A stretch of 64,000 bases of DNA from Liolophura sinensis (taxonomy: Eukaryota; Mollusca; Polyplacophora; Chitonida; Chitonidae): contig NW_027018147.1 in NCBI RefSeq assembly GCF_032854445.1, positions 1 through 64,000 on the forward strand. The letters are read 5' to 3'. How positions within the stretch are numbered: the stretch's first letter is position 1; each line of letters starts with the position of its first letter. The translations under genes and the position numbers were made by a program. Shown here in pieces: positions 23,219 through 35,900 of the stretch. The notes beneath the pieces are model-generated. The model searched no databases. It was not told the origin of the DNA and worked only from the letters and a program-made list of their open reading frames with translations.

Positions 23219-26200
23219 CTACACTGTACTATGTACCATCGCGACTGGTCATTACTATATTCAACTTTTGACTATAAGTTATGTGCCCTTCTGTAGCCCA
23301 GAAGACGTCAAATTTTTGGGCTAAGCCCATTTAACTCATCCAGCATTTGTCTTACTTCTAAGTCCATGACAATCTCAATGTCTTTATCTACGTGTAGAAA
23401 AACCACACCATTTGTACATAAAAAACACAATGTACTAGATACAGTCTGCTGTAAAAAGTACAATTGAACACTGACCCACATAAATAAGGTGCCAAAAGAT
23501 GCGGAATTGGGCCAGGCATCGGCAGCTGTTTAAAAAATGGCAAATTTCCCTGGTTTCCATGGAGTAAGAGCCGTTGCTAGCCACGTGATTTTGTCATCAA
23601 TGATCATTCAATTGTCGCTACAGCCAAAAGTATTGGTCGGAGAGCAACGCGGTTTGCACCATTCGATTTCTCGTCACAAAATACGTCGGATCAGCCTTTT
23701 ACCAGCAGCACTGGAACAGTTTTTCCACTTTTGCATTTTTGCCTGGTCTTTTTGTTAATGGAAATCGGCTACACTGTACTATGTACAATCGCGACTGGTC
23801 ATTACTACGTTCAACTTTTGACTATAAGTTATGTGCCCTTCGGTAGCCCAGAAGACGTCAAATCTTTGGGCTACGCCCATTTAACTCATCCAGCAATTGT
23901 CTTACTTCTAAGTCCAAGACAATCTCAATGTCTTTATCTACGTGTAGAAAAACCACACCATTTGTACATAAAAAACACAAGGTACTAGATACAGTCTGCT
24001 GTAAAAAGTACAACTGATCACTGATCTACATCAATAAGGTTCTAAAAGATGGGGAATTGGCGCAGGCATCGGCAGCTGTTTAAAAAACTTGCAAATTTCC
24101 CTGGTTTCCATGGAGTAAGAGGCGTTGCTGGGCACGTGACTATGACATCAATGATCATTCAATTGTCGCTACAGCCAAAAGTATTGGTCGGAGAGCAACG
24201 CGGTTTGCACCATTCGATTTCTCGTCACAAATTACACCAGATTAGCCTTTTACCAGCAGCACTGGAACAGTTTTTCCACTTTTGCATTTTTGCCTGGTCT
24301 TTTTGTTAATGGAAATCGGCTACACTGTACTATGTACCATCGCGACTGGTCATTACTATATTCAACTTTTGACTACAAGTTATGTGCCCTCCAGTACCTC
24401 AGAAGACGTCAAATCTTTGGGCTACGCCCATTTAACTCACCCAGCAATTGTCTTACTTCTAAGTCCAAGACAATCTCAATGTCTTTATCTACGTGTAGAA
24501 AAAGCACACCATTCGTACATAAAAAAACACAATGTACTAGATACAGTCTGCTGTAAAAAGTACAACTGATCACTGAACCACATCTATAAGGTTCTAATAG
24601 ATGCGGAATTGGGCCAGGCATCGGCAGCTGTTAAAAAATTGCACATTTCCCTGGTTTCCATGGAGTAAGAGCCGTTGCTGGGCACTTGACTATGACATCA
24701 ATGATCATTCAATTGTGGCTACAGCCAAAAGTATTGGTCGGAGAGCAACGCGGTTTGCACCATTCGATTTCTCGTGACAAAATACGTCGGATCAGCCTTT
24801 TACCAGCAGCACTGGAACAGTTTTTCCACTTTTGCATTTTTGCCTGGTCTTTTTGTTAATTGAAATCGGATACACTGTACTATGCACAATCGCGACTGGT
24901 CGTTACTATATTCAACTTTTGACTATAAGTTATGTGCCCTTCTGTAGCCCAGAAGACGTCAAATTTTTGGGCTAATCCCATTTAACTCATCCAGCATTTG
25001 TCTTACTTCTAAGTCCATGACAATCTCAATGTCTTTATCTACGTGTAGAAAAAGCACACCATTTGTACATAAAAAGACAATGTACTAGATACAGTCTGCT
25101 GTAAAAAGTACAATTGAACACTGACCCACATCAATAAGGTGCTAAAAGATGCGGAATTGGGCCAGGCATCGGCAGCTGTTTAAAAAATGGCAAATTTCCC
25201 TGGTTTCCATGGAGTAAGAGCCGTTGCTAGGCACGTGATTTTGTCATCAATGATCATTCAATTGTCGCTACAGCCAAAAGTATTGGTCGGAGAGCAACGC
25301 GGTTTGCACCATTCGATTTCTCGTGACAAAATACGTCGGATTAGCCTCTTACCAGCAGCACTGGAACAGTTTTTCCACCTTTGCATTTTTGCCTGGTCTT
25401 TTTGTTAATGGAAATCGGCTACACTGTACTATGTACCATCGCGACTGGTCATTACTATATTCAACTTTTGACTACAAGTTATGTGCCCTCCGGTACCTCA
25501 GAAGACGTCAAATCTTTGGGCTAAGCCCATTTAACTCACCCAGCAATTGTCTTACTTCTAAGTCCAAGACAATCTCAATGTCTTTATCTACGTGTAGAAA
25601 AAGCACACCATTCGTACATAAAAAAACACAATGTACTAGATACAGTCTGCTGTAAAAAGTACAACTGATCACTGAACCACATCTATAAGGTTCTAATAGA
25701 TGCGGAATTGGGCCAGGCATCGGCAGCTGTTAAAAAATTGCATATTTCCCTGGTTTCCATGGAGTAAGAGCCGTTGTTGGGCACGTGACTATGACATCAA
25801 TGATCATTCAATTGTCGCTACAGCCAAAAGTATTGGTCGGAGAGCAACGCGGTTTGCACCATTCGATTTCTCGTGACAAAATACGTCGGATCAGCTTTTT
25901 ACCAGCAGCACTGGAACAGTTTTTCCACCTTTGCATTTTTGCCTGGTCTTTTTGTTAATTGAAATCGGATACACTGTACTATGCACAATCGCGACTGGTC
26001 GTTACTATATTCAACTTTTGACTATAAGTTATGTGCCCTTCTGTAGCCCAGAAGACGTCAAATTTTTGGGCTAAGCCCATTTAACTCATCCAGCATTTGT
26101 CTTACTTCTAAGTCCATGACAATCTCAATGTCTTTATCTACGTGTAGAAAAAGCACACCATTTGTACATAAAAAGACAATGTACTAGATACAGTCTGCTG

Positions 26201-29200
26201 TAAAAAGTACAATTTAACACTGACCCACATCAATAAGGTGCTAAAAGATGCGGAATTGGGCCAGGCATCGGCAGCTGTTTAAAAAATGGCAAATTTCCCT
26301 GGTTTCCATGGAGTAAGAGCCGTTGCTAGGCACGTGATTTTGTCATCAATGATCATTCAATTGTCGCTACAGCCAAAAGTATTGGTCGGAGAGCAACGCG
26401 GTTTGCACCATTCGATTTCTCGTGACAAAATCCGTCGGATTAGCCTCTTACCAGCAGCACTGGAACAGTTTTTCCACTTTTGCATTTTTGCCTGGTCTTT
26501 TTGTTAATTGAAATCGGCTACACTGTACTATGTACAATCGCGACTGGTAATTACTATATTCAACTTTTGACTATAAGTTATGTGCCCTTCTGTAGCCCAG
26601 AAGACGTCAAATCATTGGGCTAAGCCCATTTAACTCATCCAGCAATTGTCTTACTTCTAAGTCCAAGACAATCTCAATGTCTTTATCTACGTGTAGGAAG
26701 ACCACACCATTCGTACATAAAAAACACAATGTACTAGATACAGTCTGCTGTAAAAAGTACAACTGATCACTGAACCACATCTATAAGGTTCTAATAGATG
26801 CGGAATTGGGCCAGGCATCGGCAGCTGTTAAAAAATTGCATATTTCCCTGGTTTCCATGGAGTAAGAGCCGTTGCTGGGCACGTGACTATGACATCAATG
26901 ATCATTCAATTGTGGCTACAGCCAAAAGTATTGGTCGGAGAGCAAGGCGGTTTGCACCATTCGATTTCTCGTCACAAAATACGTCGGATCAGCCTTTTAC
27001 CAGCAGCACTGGAACAGTTTTTCCACTTTTGCATTTTTGCCTGGTCTTTTTGTTAATGGAAATCGGCTACACTGTACTATGTACCATCGCGACTGGTCAT
27101 TACTATATTCAACTTTTGACTACAAGTTATGTGCCCTCCGGTACCTCAGAAGACGTCAAATCTTTGGGCTAAGCCCATTTAACTCACCCAGCAATTGTCT
27201 TACTTCTAAGTCCAAGACAATCTCAATGTCTTTATCTACGTGTAGAAAAAGCACACCATTCGTACATAAAAAAACACAATGTACTAGATACAGTCTGCTG
27301 TAAAAAGTACAACTGATCACTGAACCACATCTATAAGGTTCTAATAGATGCGGAATTGGGCCAGGCATCGGCAGCTGTTAAAAAATTGCACATTTCCCTG
27401 GTTTCCATGGAGTAAGAGCCGTTGCTGGGCACTTGACTATGACATCAATGATCATTCAATTGTGGCTACAGCCAAAAGTATTGGTCGGAGAGCAACGCGG
27501 TTTGCACCATTCGATTTCTCGTGACAAAATACGTCGGATCAGCCTTTTACCAGCAGCACTGGAACAGTTTTTCCACTTTTGCATTTTTGCCTGGTCTTTT
27601 TGTTAATTGAAATCGGATACACTGTACTATGCACAATCGCGACTGGTCGTTACTATATTTAACTTTTGACTATAAGTTATGTGCCCTTCTGTAGCCCAGA
27701 AGACGTCAAATTTTTGGGCTAATCCCATTTAACTCATCCAGCATTTGTCTTACTTCTAAGTCCATGACAATCTCAATGTCTTTATCTACGTGTAGAAAAA
27801 GCACACCATTTGTACATAAAAAGACAATGTACTAGATACAGTCTGCTGTAAAAAGTACAATTGAACACTGACCCACATCAATAAGGTGCTAAAAGATGCG
27901 GAATTGGGCCAGGCATCGGCAGCTGTTTAAAAAATGGCAAATTTCCCTGGTTTCCATGGAGTAAGAGCCGTTGCTAGGCACGTGATTTTGTCATCAATGA
28001 TCATTCAATTGTCGCTACAGCCAAAAGTATTGGTCGGAGAGCAACGCGGTTTGCACCATTCGATTTCTCGTGACAAAATACGTCGGATTAGCCTCTTACC
28101 AGCAGCACTGGAACAGTTTTTCCACCTTTGCATTTTTGCCTGGTCTTTTTGTTAATGGAAATCGGCTACACTGTACTATGTACCATCGCGACTGGTCATT
28201 ACTATATTCAACTTTTGACTACAAGTTATGTGCCCTCCGGTACCTCAGAAGACGTCAAATCTTTGGGCTAAGCCCATTTAACTCACCCAGCAATTGTCTT
28301 ACTTCTAAGTCCAAGACAATCTCAATGTCTTTATCTACGTGTAGAAAAAGCACACCATTCGTACATAAAAAAACACAATGTACTAGATACAGTCTGCTGT
28401 AAAAAGTACAACTGATCACTGAACCACATCTATAAGGTTCTAATAGATGCGGAATTGGGCCAGGCATCGGCAGCTGTTAAAAAATTGCACATTTCCCTGG
28501 TTTCCATGGAGTAAGAGCCGTTGCTGGGCACTTGACTATGACATCAATGATCATTCAATTGTGGCTACAGCCAAAAGTATTGGTCGGAGAGCAACGCGGT
28601 TTGCACCATTCGATTTCTCGTGACAAAATACGTCGGATCAGCCTTTTACCAGCAGCACTGGAACAGTTTTTCCACTTTTGCATTTTTGCCTGGTCTTTTT
28701 GTTAATTGAAATCGGATACACTGTACTATGCACAATCGCGACTGGTCGTTACTATATTCAACTTTTGACTATAAGTTATGTGCCCTTCTGTAGCCCAGAA
28801 GACGTCAAATTTTTGGGCTAATCCCATTTAACTCATCCAGCATTTGTCTTACTTCTAAGTCCATGACAATCTCAATGTCTTTATCTACGTGTAGAAAAAG
28901 CACACCATTTGTACATAAAAAGACAATGTACTAGATACAGTCTGCTGTAAAAAGTACAATTGAACACTGACCCACATCAATAAGGTGCTAAAAGATGCGG
29001 AATTGGGCCAGGCATCGGCAGCTGTTTAAAAAATGGCAAATTTCCCTGGTTTCCATGGAGTAAGAACCGTTGCTAGGCACGTGATTTTGTCATCAATGAT
29101 CATTCAATTGTCGCTACAGCCAAAAGTATTGGTCGGAGAGCAACGCGGTTTGCACCATTCGATTTCTCGTGACAAAATACGTCGGATTAGCCTCTTACCA

Positions 29201-32200
29201 GCAGCACTGGAACAGTTTTTCCACCTTTGCATTTTTGCCTGGTCTTTTTGTTAATGGAAATCGGCTACACTGTACTATGTACCATCGCGACTGGTCATTA
29301 CTATATTCAACTTTTGACTACAAGTTATGTGCCCTCCGGTACCTCAGAAGACGTCAAATCTTTGGGCTAAGCCCATTTAACTCACCCAGCAATTGTCTTA
29401 CTTCTAAGTCCAAGACAATCTCAATGTCTTTATCTACGTGTAGAAAAAGCACACCATTCGTACATAAAAAAACACAATGTACTAGATACAGTCTGCTGTA
29501 AAAAGTACAACTGATCACTGAACCACATCTATAAGGTTCTAATAGATGCGGAATTGGGCCAGGCATCGGCAGCTGTTAAAAAATTGCATATTTCCCTGGT
29601 TTCCATGGAGTAAGAGCCGTTGTTGGGCACGTGACTATGACATCAATGATCATTCAATTGTGGCTACAGCCAAAAGTATTGGTCGGAGAGCAACGCGGTT
29701 TGCACCATTCGATTTCTCGTGACAAAATACGTCGGATCAGCTTTTTACCAGCAGCACTGGAACAGTTTTTCCACCTTTGCATTTTTGCCTGGTCTTTTTG
29801 TTAATTGAAATCGGATACACTGTACTATGCACAATCGCGACTGGTCGTTACTATATTCAACTTTTGACTATAAGTTATGTGCCCTTCTGTAGCCCAGAAG
29901 ACGTCAAATTTTTGGGCTAAGCCCATTTAACTCATCCAGCATTTGTCTTACTTCTAAGTCCATGACAATCTCAATGTCTTTATCTACGTGTAGAAAAAGC
30001 ACACCATTTGTACATAAAAAGACAATGTACTAGATACAGTCTGCTGTAAAAAGTACAATTGAACACTGACCCACATCAATAAGGTGCTAAAAGATGCGGA
30101 ATTGGGCCAGGCATCGGCAGCTGTTTAAAAAATGGCAAATTTCCCTGGTTTCCATGGAGTAAGAGCCGTTGCTAGGCATCTGATTTTGTCATCAATGATC
30201 ATTCAATTGTCGCTACAGCCAAAAGTATTGGTCGGAGAGCAACGCGGTTTGCACCATTCGATTTCTCGTGACAAAATCCGTCGGATTAGCCTCTTACCAG
30301 CAGCACTGGAACAGTTTTTCCACTTTTGCATTTTTGCCTGGTCTTTTTGTTAATTGAAATCGGCTACACTGTACTATGTACAATCGCGACTGGTAATTAC
30401 TATATTCAACTTTTGACTATAAGTTATGTGCCCTTCTGTAGCCCAGAAGACGTCAAATCTTTGGGCTAAGCCCATTTAACTCATCCAGCAATTGTCTTAC
30501 TTCTAAGTCCAAGACAATCTCAATGTCTTTATCTACGTGTAGGAAGACCACACCATTCGTACATAAAAAACACAATGTACTAGATACAGTCTGCTGTAAA
30601 AAGTACAACTGATCACTGAACCACATCTATAAGGTTCTAATAGATGCGGAATTGGGCCAGGCATCGGCAGCTGTTAAAAAATTGCATATTTCCCTGGTTT
30701 CCATGGAGTAAGAGCCGTTGCTGGGCACGTGACTATGACATCAATGATCATTCAATTGTCGCTACAGCCAAAAGTATTGGTCGGAGAGCAACGCGGTTTG
30801 CACCATTCGATTTCTCGTCACAAATTACGCCGGATTAGCCTTTTACTAGCAGCACTGGAACAGTTTTTCCACTTTTGCATTTTTGCCTGGTCTTTTTGTT
30901 AATGGAAATCGGCTACACTGTACTATGTACCATCGCGACTGGTCATTACTATATTCAACTTTTGACCATAAGTTATGTGCCCTTCGGTACCTCAGAAGAC
31001 GTCAAATCTTTGGGCTAAGCCCATTTAACTCATCCAGCATTTGTCTTACTTCTAAGTCCATGACAATCTCAATGTCTTTATCTACGTGTAGAAAAACCAC
31101 ACCATTCGTACATAAAAAACACAATGTACTAGATACAGTCTGCTGTAAAAAGTACAACTGATCACTGAACCACATCTATAAGGTTCTAATAGATGCGGAA
31201 TTGGGCCAGGCATCGGCAGCTGTTAAAAAATTGCATATTTCCCTGGTTTCCATGGAGTAAGAGCCGTTGCTGGGCACGTGACTATGACATCAATGATCAT
31301 TCAATTGTCGCTACAGCCAAAAGTATTGGTCGGAGAGCAACGCGGTTTGCACCATTCGATTTCTCGTCACAAAATACGTCGGATCAGCCTTTTACCAGCA
31401 GCACTGGAACAGTTTTTCCACTTTTGCATTTTTGCCTGGTCTTTTTGTTAATGGAAATCGGCTACACTGTACTATGTACAATCGCGACTGGTCATTACTA
31501 TATTCAACTTTTGACTATAAGTTATGTGCCCTTCGGTAGCCCAGAAGACGTCAAATCTTTGGGCTAAGCCCATTTAACTCATCCAGCAATTGTCTTACTT
31601 CTAAGTCCAAGACAATCTCAATGTCTTTATCTACGTGTAGAAAAACCACACCATTTGTACATAAAAAACACAAGGTACTAGATACAGTCTGCTGTAAAAA
31701 GTACAACTGATCACTGACCTACATCAATAAGGTTCTAAAAGATGCGGAATTGGCCCAGGCATCGGCAGCTGTTTAAAAAACTTGCAAATTTCCCTGGTTT
31801 CCATGGAGTAAGAGGCGTTGCTGGGCACGTGACTATGACATCAATGATCATTCAATTGTCGCTACAGCCAAAAGTATTGGTCGGAGAGCAACGCGGTTTG
31901 CACCATTCGATTTCTCGTGACAAAATACGTCGGATTAGCCTCTTAACAGCAGCACTGGAACAGTTTTTCCACTTTTGCATTTTTGCCTGGTCTTTTTGTT
32001 AATGGAAATCGGCTACACTGTACTATGTACCATCGCGACTGGTCATTACTATATTCAACTTTTGACTATAAGTTATGTGCCCTTCGGTACCTCAGAAGAC
32101 GTCAAATCTTTGAGCTAAGCCCATTTAACTCATCCAGCATTTGTCTTACTTCTAAGTCCATGACAATCTCAATGTCTTTATCTACGTGTAGAAAAAGCAC

Positions 32201-32292
32201 ACCATTCGTACATAAAAAACACAATGTACTAGATACAGTCTGCTGTAAAAAGTACAACTGATCACTGAACCACATCTATAAGGTTCTAATAG
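23219..32292. repeat. Satellite block 3 between SINE copies 2 and 3
   Basis: Monomer starts: 23499 D/B hybrid, 24049 C, 24601 A, 25149 B, 25700 A, 26248 B, 26798 A, 27348 A, 27896 B, 28447 A, 28995 B, 29546 A, 30094 B, 30644 A, 31193 A, 31742 C; 32293 carries SINE 3. From SINE 2 to SINE 3 is seventeen monomers, against ten between SINE 1 and 2. The excess is largely the A-B dimer expansion. No gene or other element is seen. Confidence 0.9.
24601..30643. repeat. Dimeric higher-order repeat, A-B unit of 1,099 bp
   Basis: A-B pairs start at 24601, 25700, 27348, 28447 and 29546, each 1,098-1,099 bp long, with one extra A monomer (26798-27347) between the second and third pair. Unit-specific changes recur at the same place in several pairs: CCACCTTTGC in place of CCACTTTTGC, ATTGCACATTTCCC in the A monomers at 24601, 27348 and 28447, GGGCTAATCCC at about 24973, 27720 and 28820, and GTTGTTGGGC at about 25774 and 29621. 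The pairs are nearly identical, so this is a recent local expansion. Confidence 0.85.
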
Positions 32293-32547
32293 ATGCGGAA
32301 TTGGGCCAGGCATCGGCAGCTGTTAAAAAATTGCATATTTCCCTGGTTTCCATGGAGTAAGAGCCGTTGCTGGGCACTTGACTATGACATCAATAATCAT
32401 TCAATTGTGGCTACAGCCAAAAGTATTGGTCGGAGAGCAACGCGGTTTGCACCATTCGATTTCTCGTGACAAAATACGTCGGATTAGCCTCTTAACAGCA
32501 GCACTGGAACAGTTTTTCCACTTTTGCATTTTTGCCTGGTCTTTTTG

Positions 32548-32561
32548 TTAATGGAAATCGG
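32548..32561. repeat. Target-site duplication, left, SINE 3
   Basis: TTAATGGAAATCGG, identical to the right copy at 32926-32939. Confidence 0.92.
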
Positions 32562-32925
32562 AGTGAGTGAGTGAGTGCTTGGGGTTTAACGTCGTACTCA
32601 ACAATTTTTCAGTCATATGACGACGAAGGAATCATTAGGGTGCATGCACGTGTAATGTGCCTCCTTGTTGCAGGACGGATTTCCACCGCTCTTTTATTTA
32701 GTGCTGCATCACTGAGACGACTAACCGAAGGCAAGTAAGCCGCCCCGCCCGAGCCATTATACTGATATGGGTCAACCAGTCGTTGCACTATCCCCTTCAT
32801 GCTGAACGCCAAGCGAGGAAGTTACAACTTCCTCTTAAAGTCTTAGGTGTGACTCGACCAAGGATTGATCCTGGATCTACCGGTCCCGAAGCGGACGCTC
32901 TACCAACTGTGCTATCCGGGCCGGT
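32562..32925 (-). mobile_element. tRNA-derived SINE, copy 3
   Basis: Same element as copies 1 and 2, with four CACT tail units and a 2-bp shortening of a T-run on the plus strand (CCTCTTAAAG instead of CCTCTTTTAAAG), 364 bp. I saw no base substitution against copy 1. Duplications TTAATGGAAATCGG are at 32548-32561 and 32926-32939; the 3' conserved segment is at 32578-32625 and the hairpin at 32815-32834. Confidence 0.88.
32862..32914 (-). promoter_or_regulatory. Pol III internal promoter of SINE 3
   Basis: Box A TAGCACAGTTGG at 32914-32903 and degenerate box B GGATCAATCC at 32871-32862, same spacing as in the other copies. Confidence 0.7.
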
Positions 32926-32939
32926 TTAATGGAAATCGG
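32926..32939. repeat. Target-site duplication, right, SINE 3
   Basis: TTAATGGAAATCGG, after which the satellite resumes with CTACACTG. Confidence 0.92.
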
Positions 32940-35900
32940 CTACACTGTACTATGTACCATCGCGACTGGTCATTACTATATTCAACTTTTGACTATAAGT
33001 TATGTGCCCTTCGGTAGCCCAGAAGACGTCAAATTTTTGGGCTAAGCCCATTTAACTCATCCAGCATTTGTCTTACTTCTAAGTCCATGACAATCTCAAT
33101 GTCTTTATCTACGTGTAGAAAAACCACACCATTTGTACATAAAAAACACAATGTACTAGATACAGTCTGCTGTAAAAAGTACAATTGAACACTGACCCAC
33201 ATCAATAAGGTGCTAAAAGATGCGGAATTGGGCCAGGCATCGGCAGCTGTTTAAAAAATGGCAACTTTCCCTGGTTTCCATGGAGTAAGAGCCGTTGCTG
33301 GGCACGTGATTTTGTCATCAATTATCATTCAATTGTCGCTACAGCCAAAAGTATTGGTCGGAGAGCAACGCGGTTTGCACCATTCGATTTCTCGTCACAA
33401 AATACGTCGGATTAGCCTCTTACCAGCAGCACTGGAACAGTTTTTCCACTTTTGCATTTTTGCCTGGTCTTTTTGTTAATTGAAATCGGCTACACTGTAC
33501 TATGTACAATCGCGACTGGTAATTACTATATTTATTTTTTGACTTAAAGTTATGTGCCCTTCGGTAGCCCAGAAGACGTCAAATCTTTGGGCTAAGCCCA
33601 TTTAACTCACTCAGCAATTGTCTTACTTCTAAGTCCAAGACAATCTCAATGTCTTTATCTACGTGTAGAAAAAGCACACCATTCGTACATAAAAAAACAC
33701 AATGTACTAGATACAGTCTGCTGTAAAAAGTACAACTGATCACTGAACCACATCTATAAGGTTCTAATAGATGCGGAATTGGGCCAGGCATCGGCAGCTG
33801 TTAAAAAATTGCATATTTCCCTGGTTTCCATGGAGTAAGAGCCGTTGCTGGGCACTTGACTATGACATCAATGATCATTCAATTGTGGCTACAGCCAAAA
33901 GTATTGGTCGGAGAGCAACGCGGTTTGCACCATTCGATTTCTCGTGACAAAATACGTCGGATCAGCCTTTTACCAGGAGCACTGGAACAGTTTTTCCACT
34001 TTTGCATTTTTGCCTGGTCTTTTTGTTAATTGAAATCGGATACACTGTACTATGCACAATCGCGACTGGTCGTTACTATATTCAACTTTTGACTATAAGT
34101 TATGTGCCCTTCTGTAGCCCAGAAGACGTCAAATCTTTGGGCTACGCCCATTTAACTCATCCAGCAATTGTCTTACTTCTAAGTCCAAGACAATCTCAAT
34201 GTCTTTATCTACGTGTAGGAAGACCACACCATTCGTACATAAAAAACACAATGTACTAGATACAGTCTGCTGTAAAAAGTACAACTGATCACTGAACCAC
34301 ATCTATAAGGTTCTAATAGATGCGGAATTGGGCCAGGCATCGGCAGCTGTTAAAAAATTGCATATTTCCCTGGTTTCCATGGAGTAAGAGCCGTTGCTAG
34401 CCACGTGACTATGACATCAATGATCATTCAATTGTCGCTACAGCCAAAAGTATTGGTCGGAGAGCAACGCGGTTTGCACCATTCGATTTCTCGTCACAAA
34501 TTACGCCGGATTAGCCTTTTACAAGCAGCACTGGAACAGTTTTTCCACTTTTGCATTTTTGCCTGGTCTTTTTGTTAATGGAAATCGGCTACACTGTACT
34601 ATGTACCATCGCGACTGGTCATTACTATATTCAACTTTTGACTATAAGTTATGTGCCCTTCGGTACCTCAGAAGACGTCAAATCTTTGGGCTAAGCCCAT
34701 TTAACTCATCCAGCATTTGTCTTACTTCTAAGTCCATGACAATCTCAATGTCTTTATCTACGTGTAGAAAAACCACACCATTCGTACATAAAAAACACAA
34801 TGTACTAGATACAGTCTGCTGTAAAAAGTACAACTGATCACTGAACCACATCTATAAGGTTCTAATAGATGCGGAATTGGGCCAGGCATCGGCAGCTGTT
34901 AAAAAATTGCATATTTCCCTGGTTTCCATGGAGTAAGAGCCGTTGCTGGGCACTTGACTATGACATCAATGATCATTCAATTGTGGCTACAGCCAAAAGT
35001 ATTGGTCGGAGAGCAACGCGGTTTGCACCATTCGATTTCTCGTCACAAAATACGTCGGATCAGCCTTTTACCAGCAGCACTGGAACAGTTTTTCCACTTT
35101 TACATTTTTGCCTGGTCTTTTTGTTAATGGAAATCGGCTACACTGTACTATGTACAATCGCGACTGGTCATTACTATATTCAACTTTTGACTATAAGTTA
35201 TGTGCCCTTCGGTAGCCCAGAAGACGTCAAATCTTTGGGCTAAGCCCATTTAACTCATCCAGCAATTGTCTTACTTCTAAGTCCAAGACAATCTCAATGT
35301 CTTTATCTACGTGTAGAAAAACCACACCATTTGTACATAAAAAACACAAGGTACTAGATACAGTCTGCTGTAAAAAGTACAACTGATCACTGACCTACAT
35401 CAATAAGGTTCTAAAAGATGCGGAATTGGCCCAGGCATCGGCAGCTGTTTAAAAAACTTGCAAATTTCCCTGGTTTCCATGGAGTAAGAGGCGTTGCTGG
35501 GCACGTGACTATGACATCAATGATCATTCAATTGTCGCTACAGCCAAAAGTATTGGTCGGAGAGCAACGCGGTTTGCACCATTCGATTTCTCGTCGCAAA
35601 TTACACCAGATTAGCCTTTTACCAGCAGCACTGGAACAGTTTTTCCACTTTTGCATTTTTGCCTGGTCTTTTTGTTAATGGAAATCGGCTACACTGTACT
35701 ATGTACCATCGCGACTGGTCATTACTATATTCAACTTTTGACTACAAGTTATGTGCCCTCCGGTACATCAGAAGACGTCAAATCTTTGGGCTAAGCCCAT
35801 TTAACTCACCCAGCAATTGTCTTACTTCTAAGTCCAAGACAATCTCAATGTCTTTATCTACGTGTAGAAAAAGCACACCATTCGTACATAAAAAAAACAC

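Larger units (their letters stand above)
22574..23498. repeat. SINE-interrupted monomer 2 (925 bp)
   Basis: Class A monomer split at the same base as monomer 1. Subtracting 376 bp (362-bp SINE and 14-bp duplication) gives 549 bp. Confidence 0.93.
32293..33219. repeat. SINE-interrupted monomer 3 (927 bp)
   Basis: Class A monomer split at the same base as the other two. Subtracting 378 bp (364-bp SINE and 14-bp duplication) gives 549 bp. The preceding monomer is class C, unlike the A monomer before SINE 1 and SINE 2. Confidence 0.93.
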
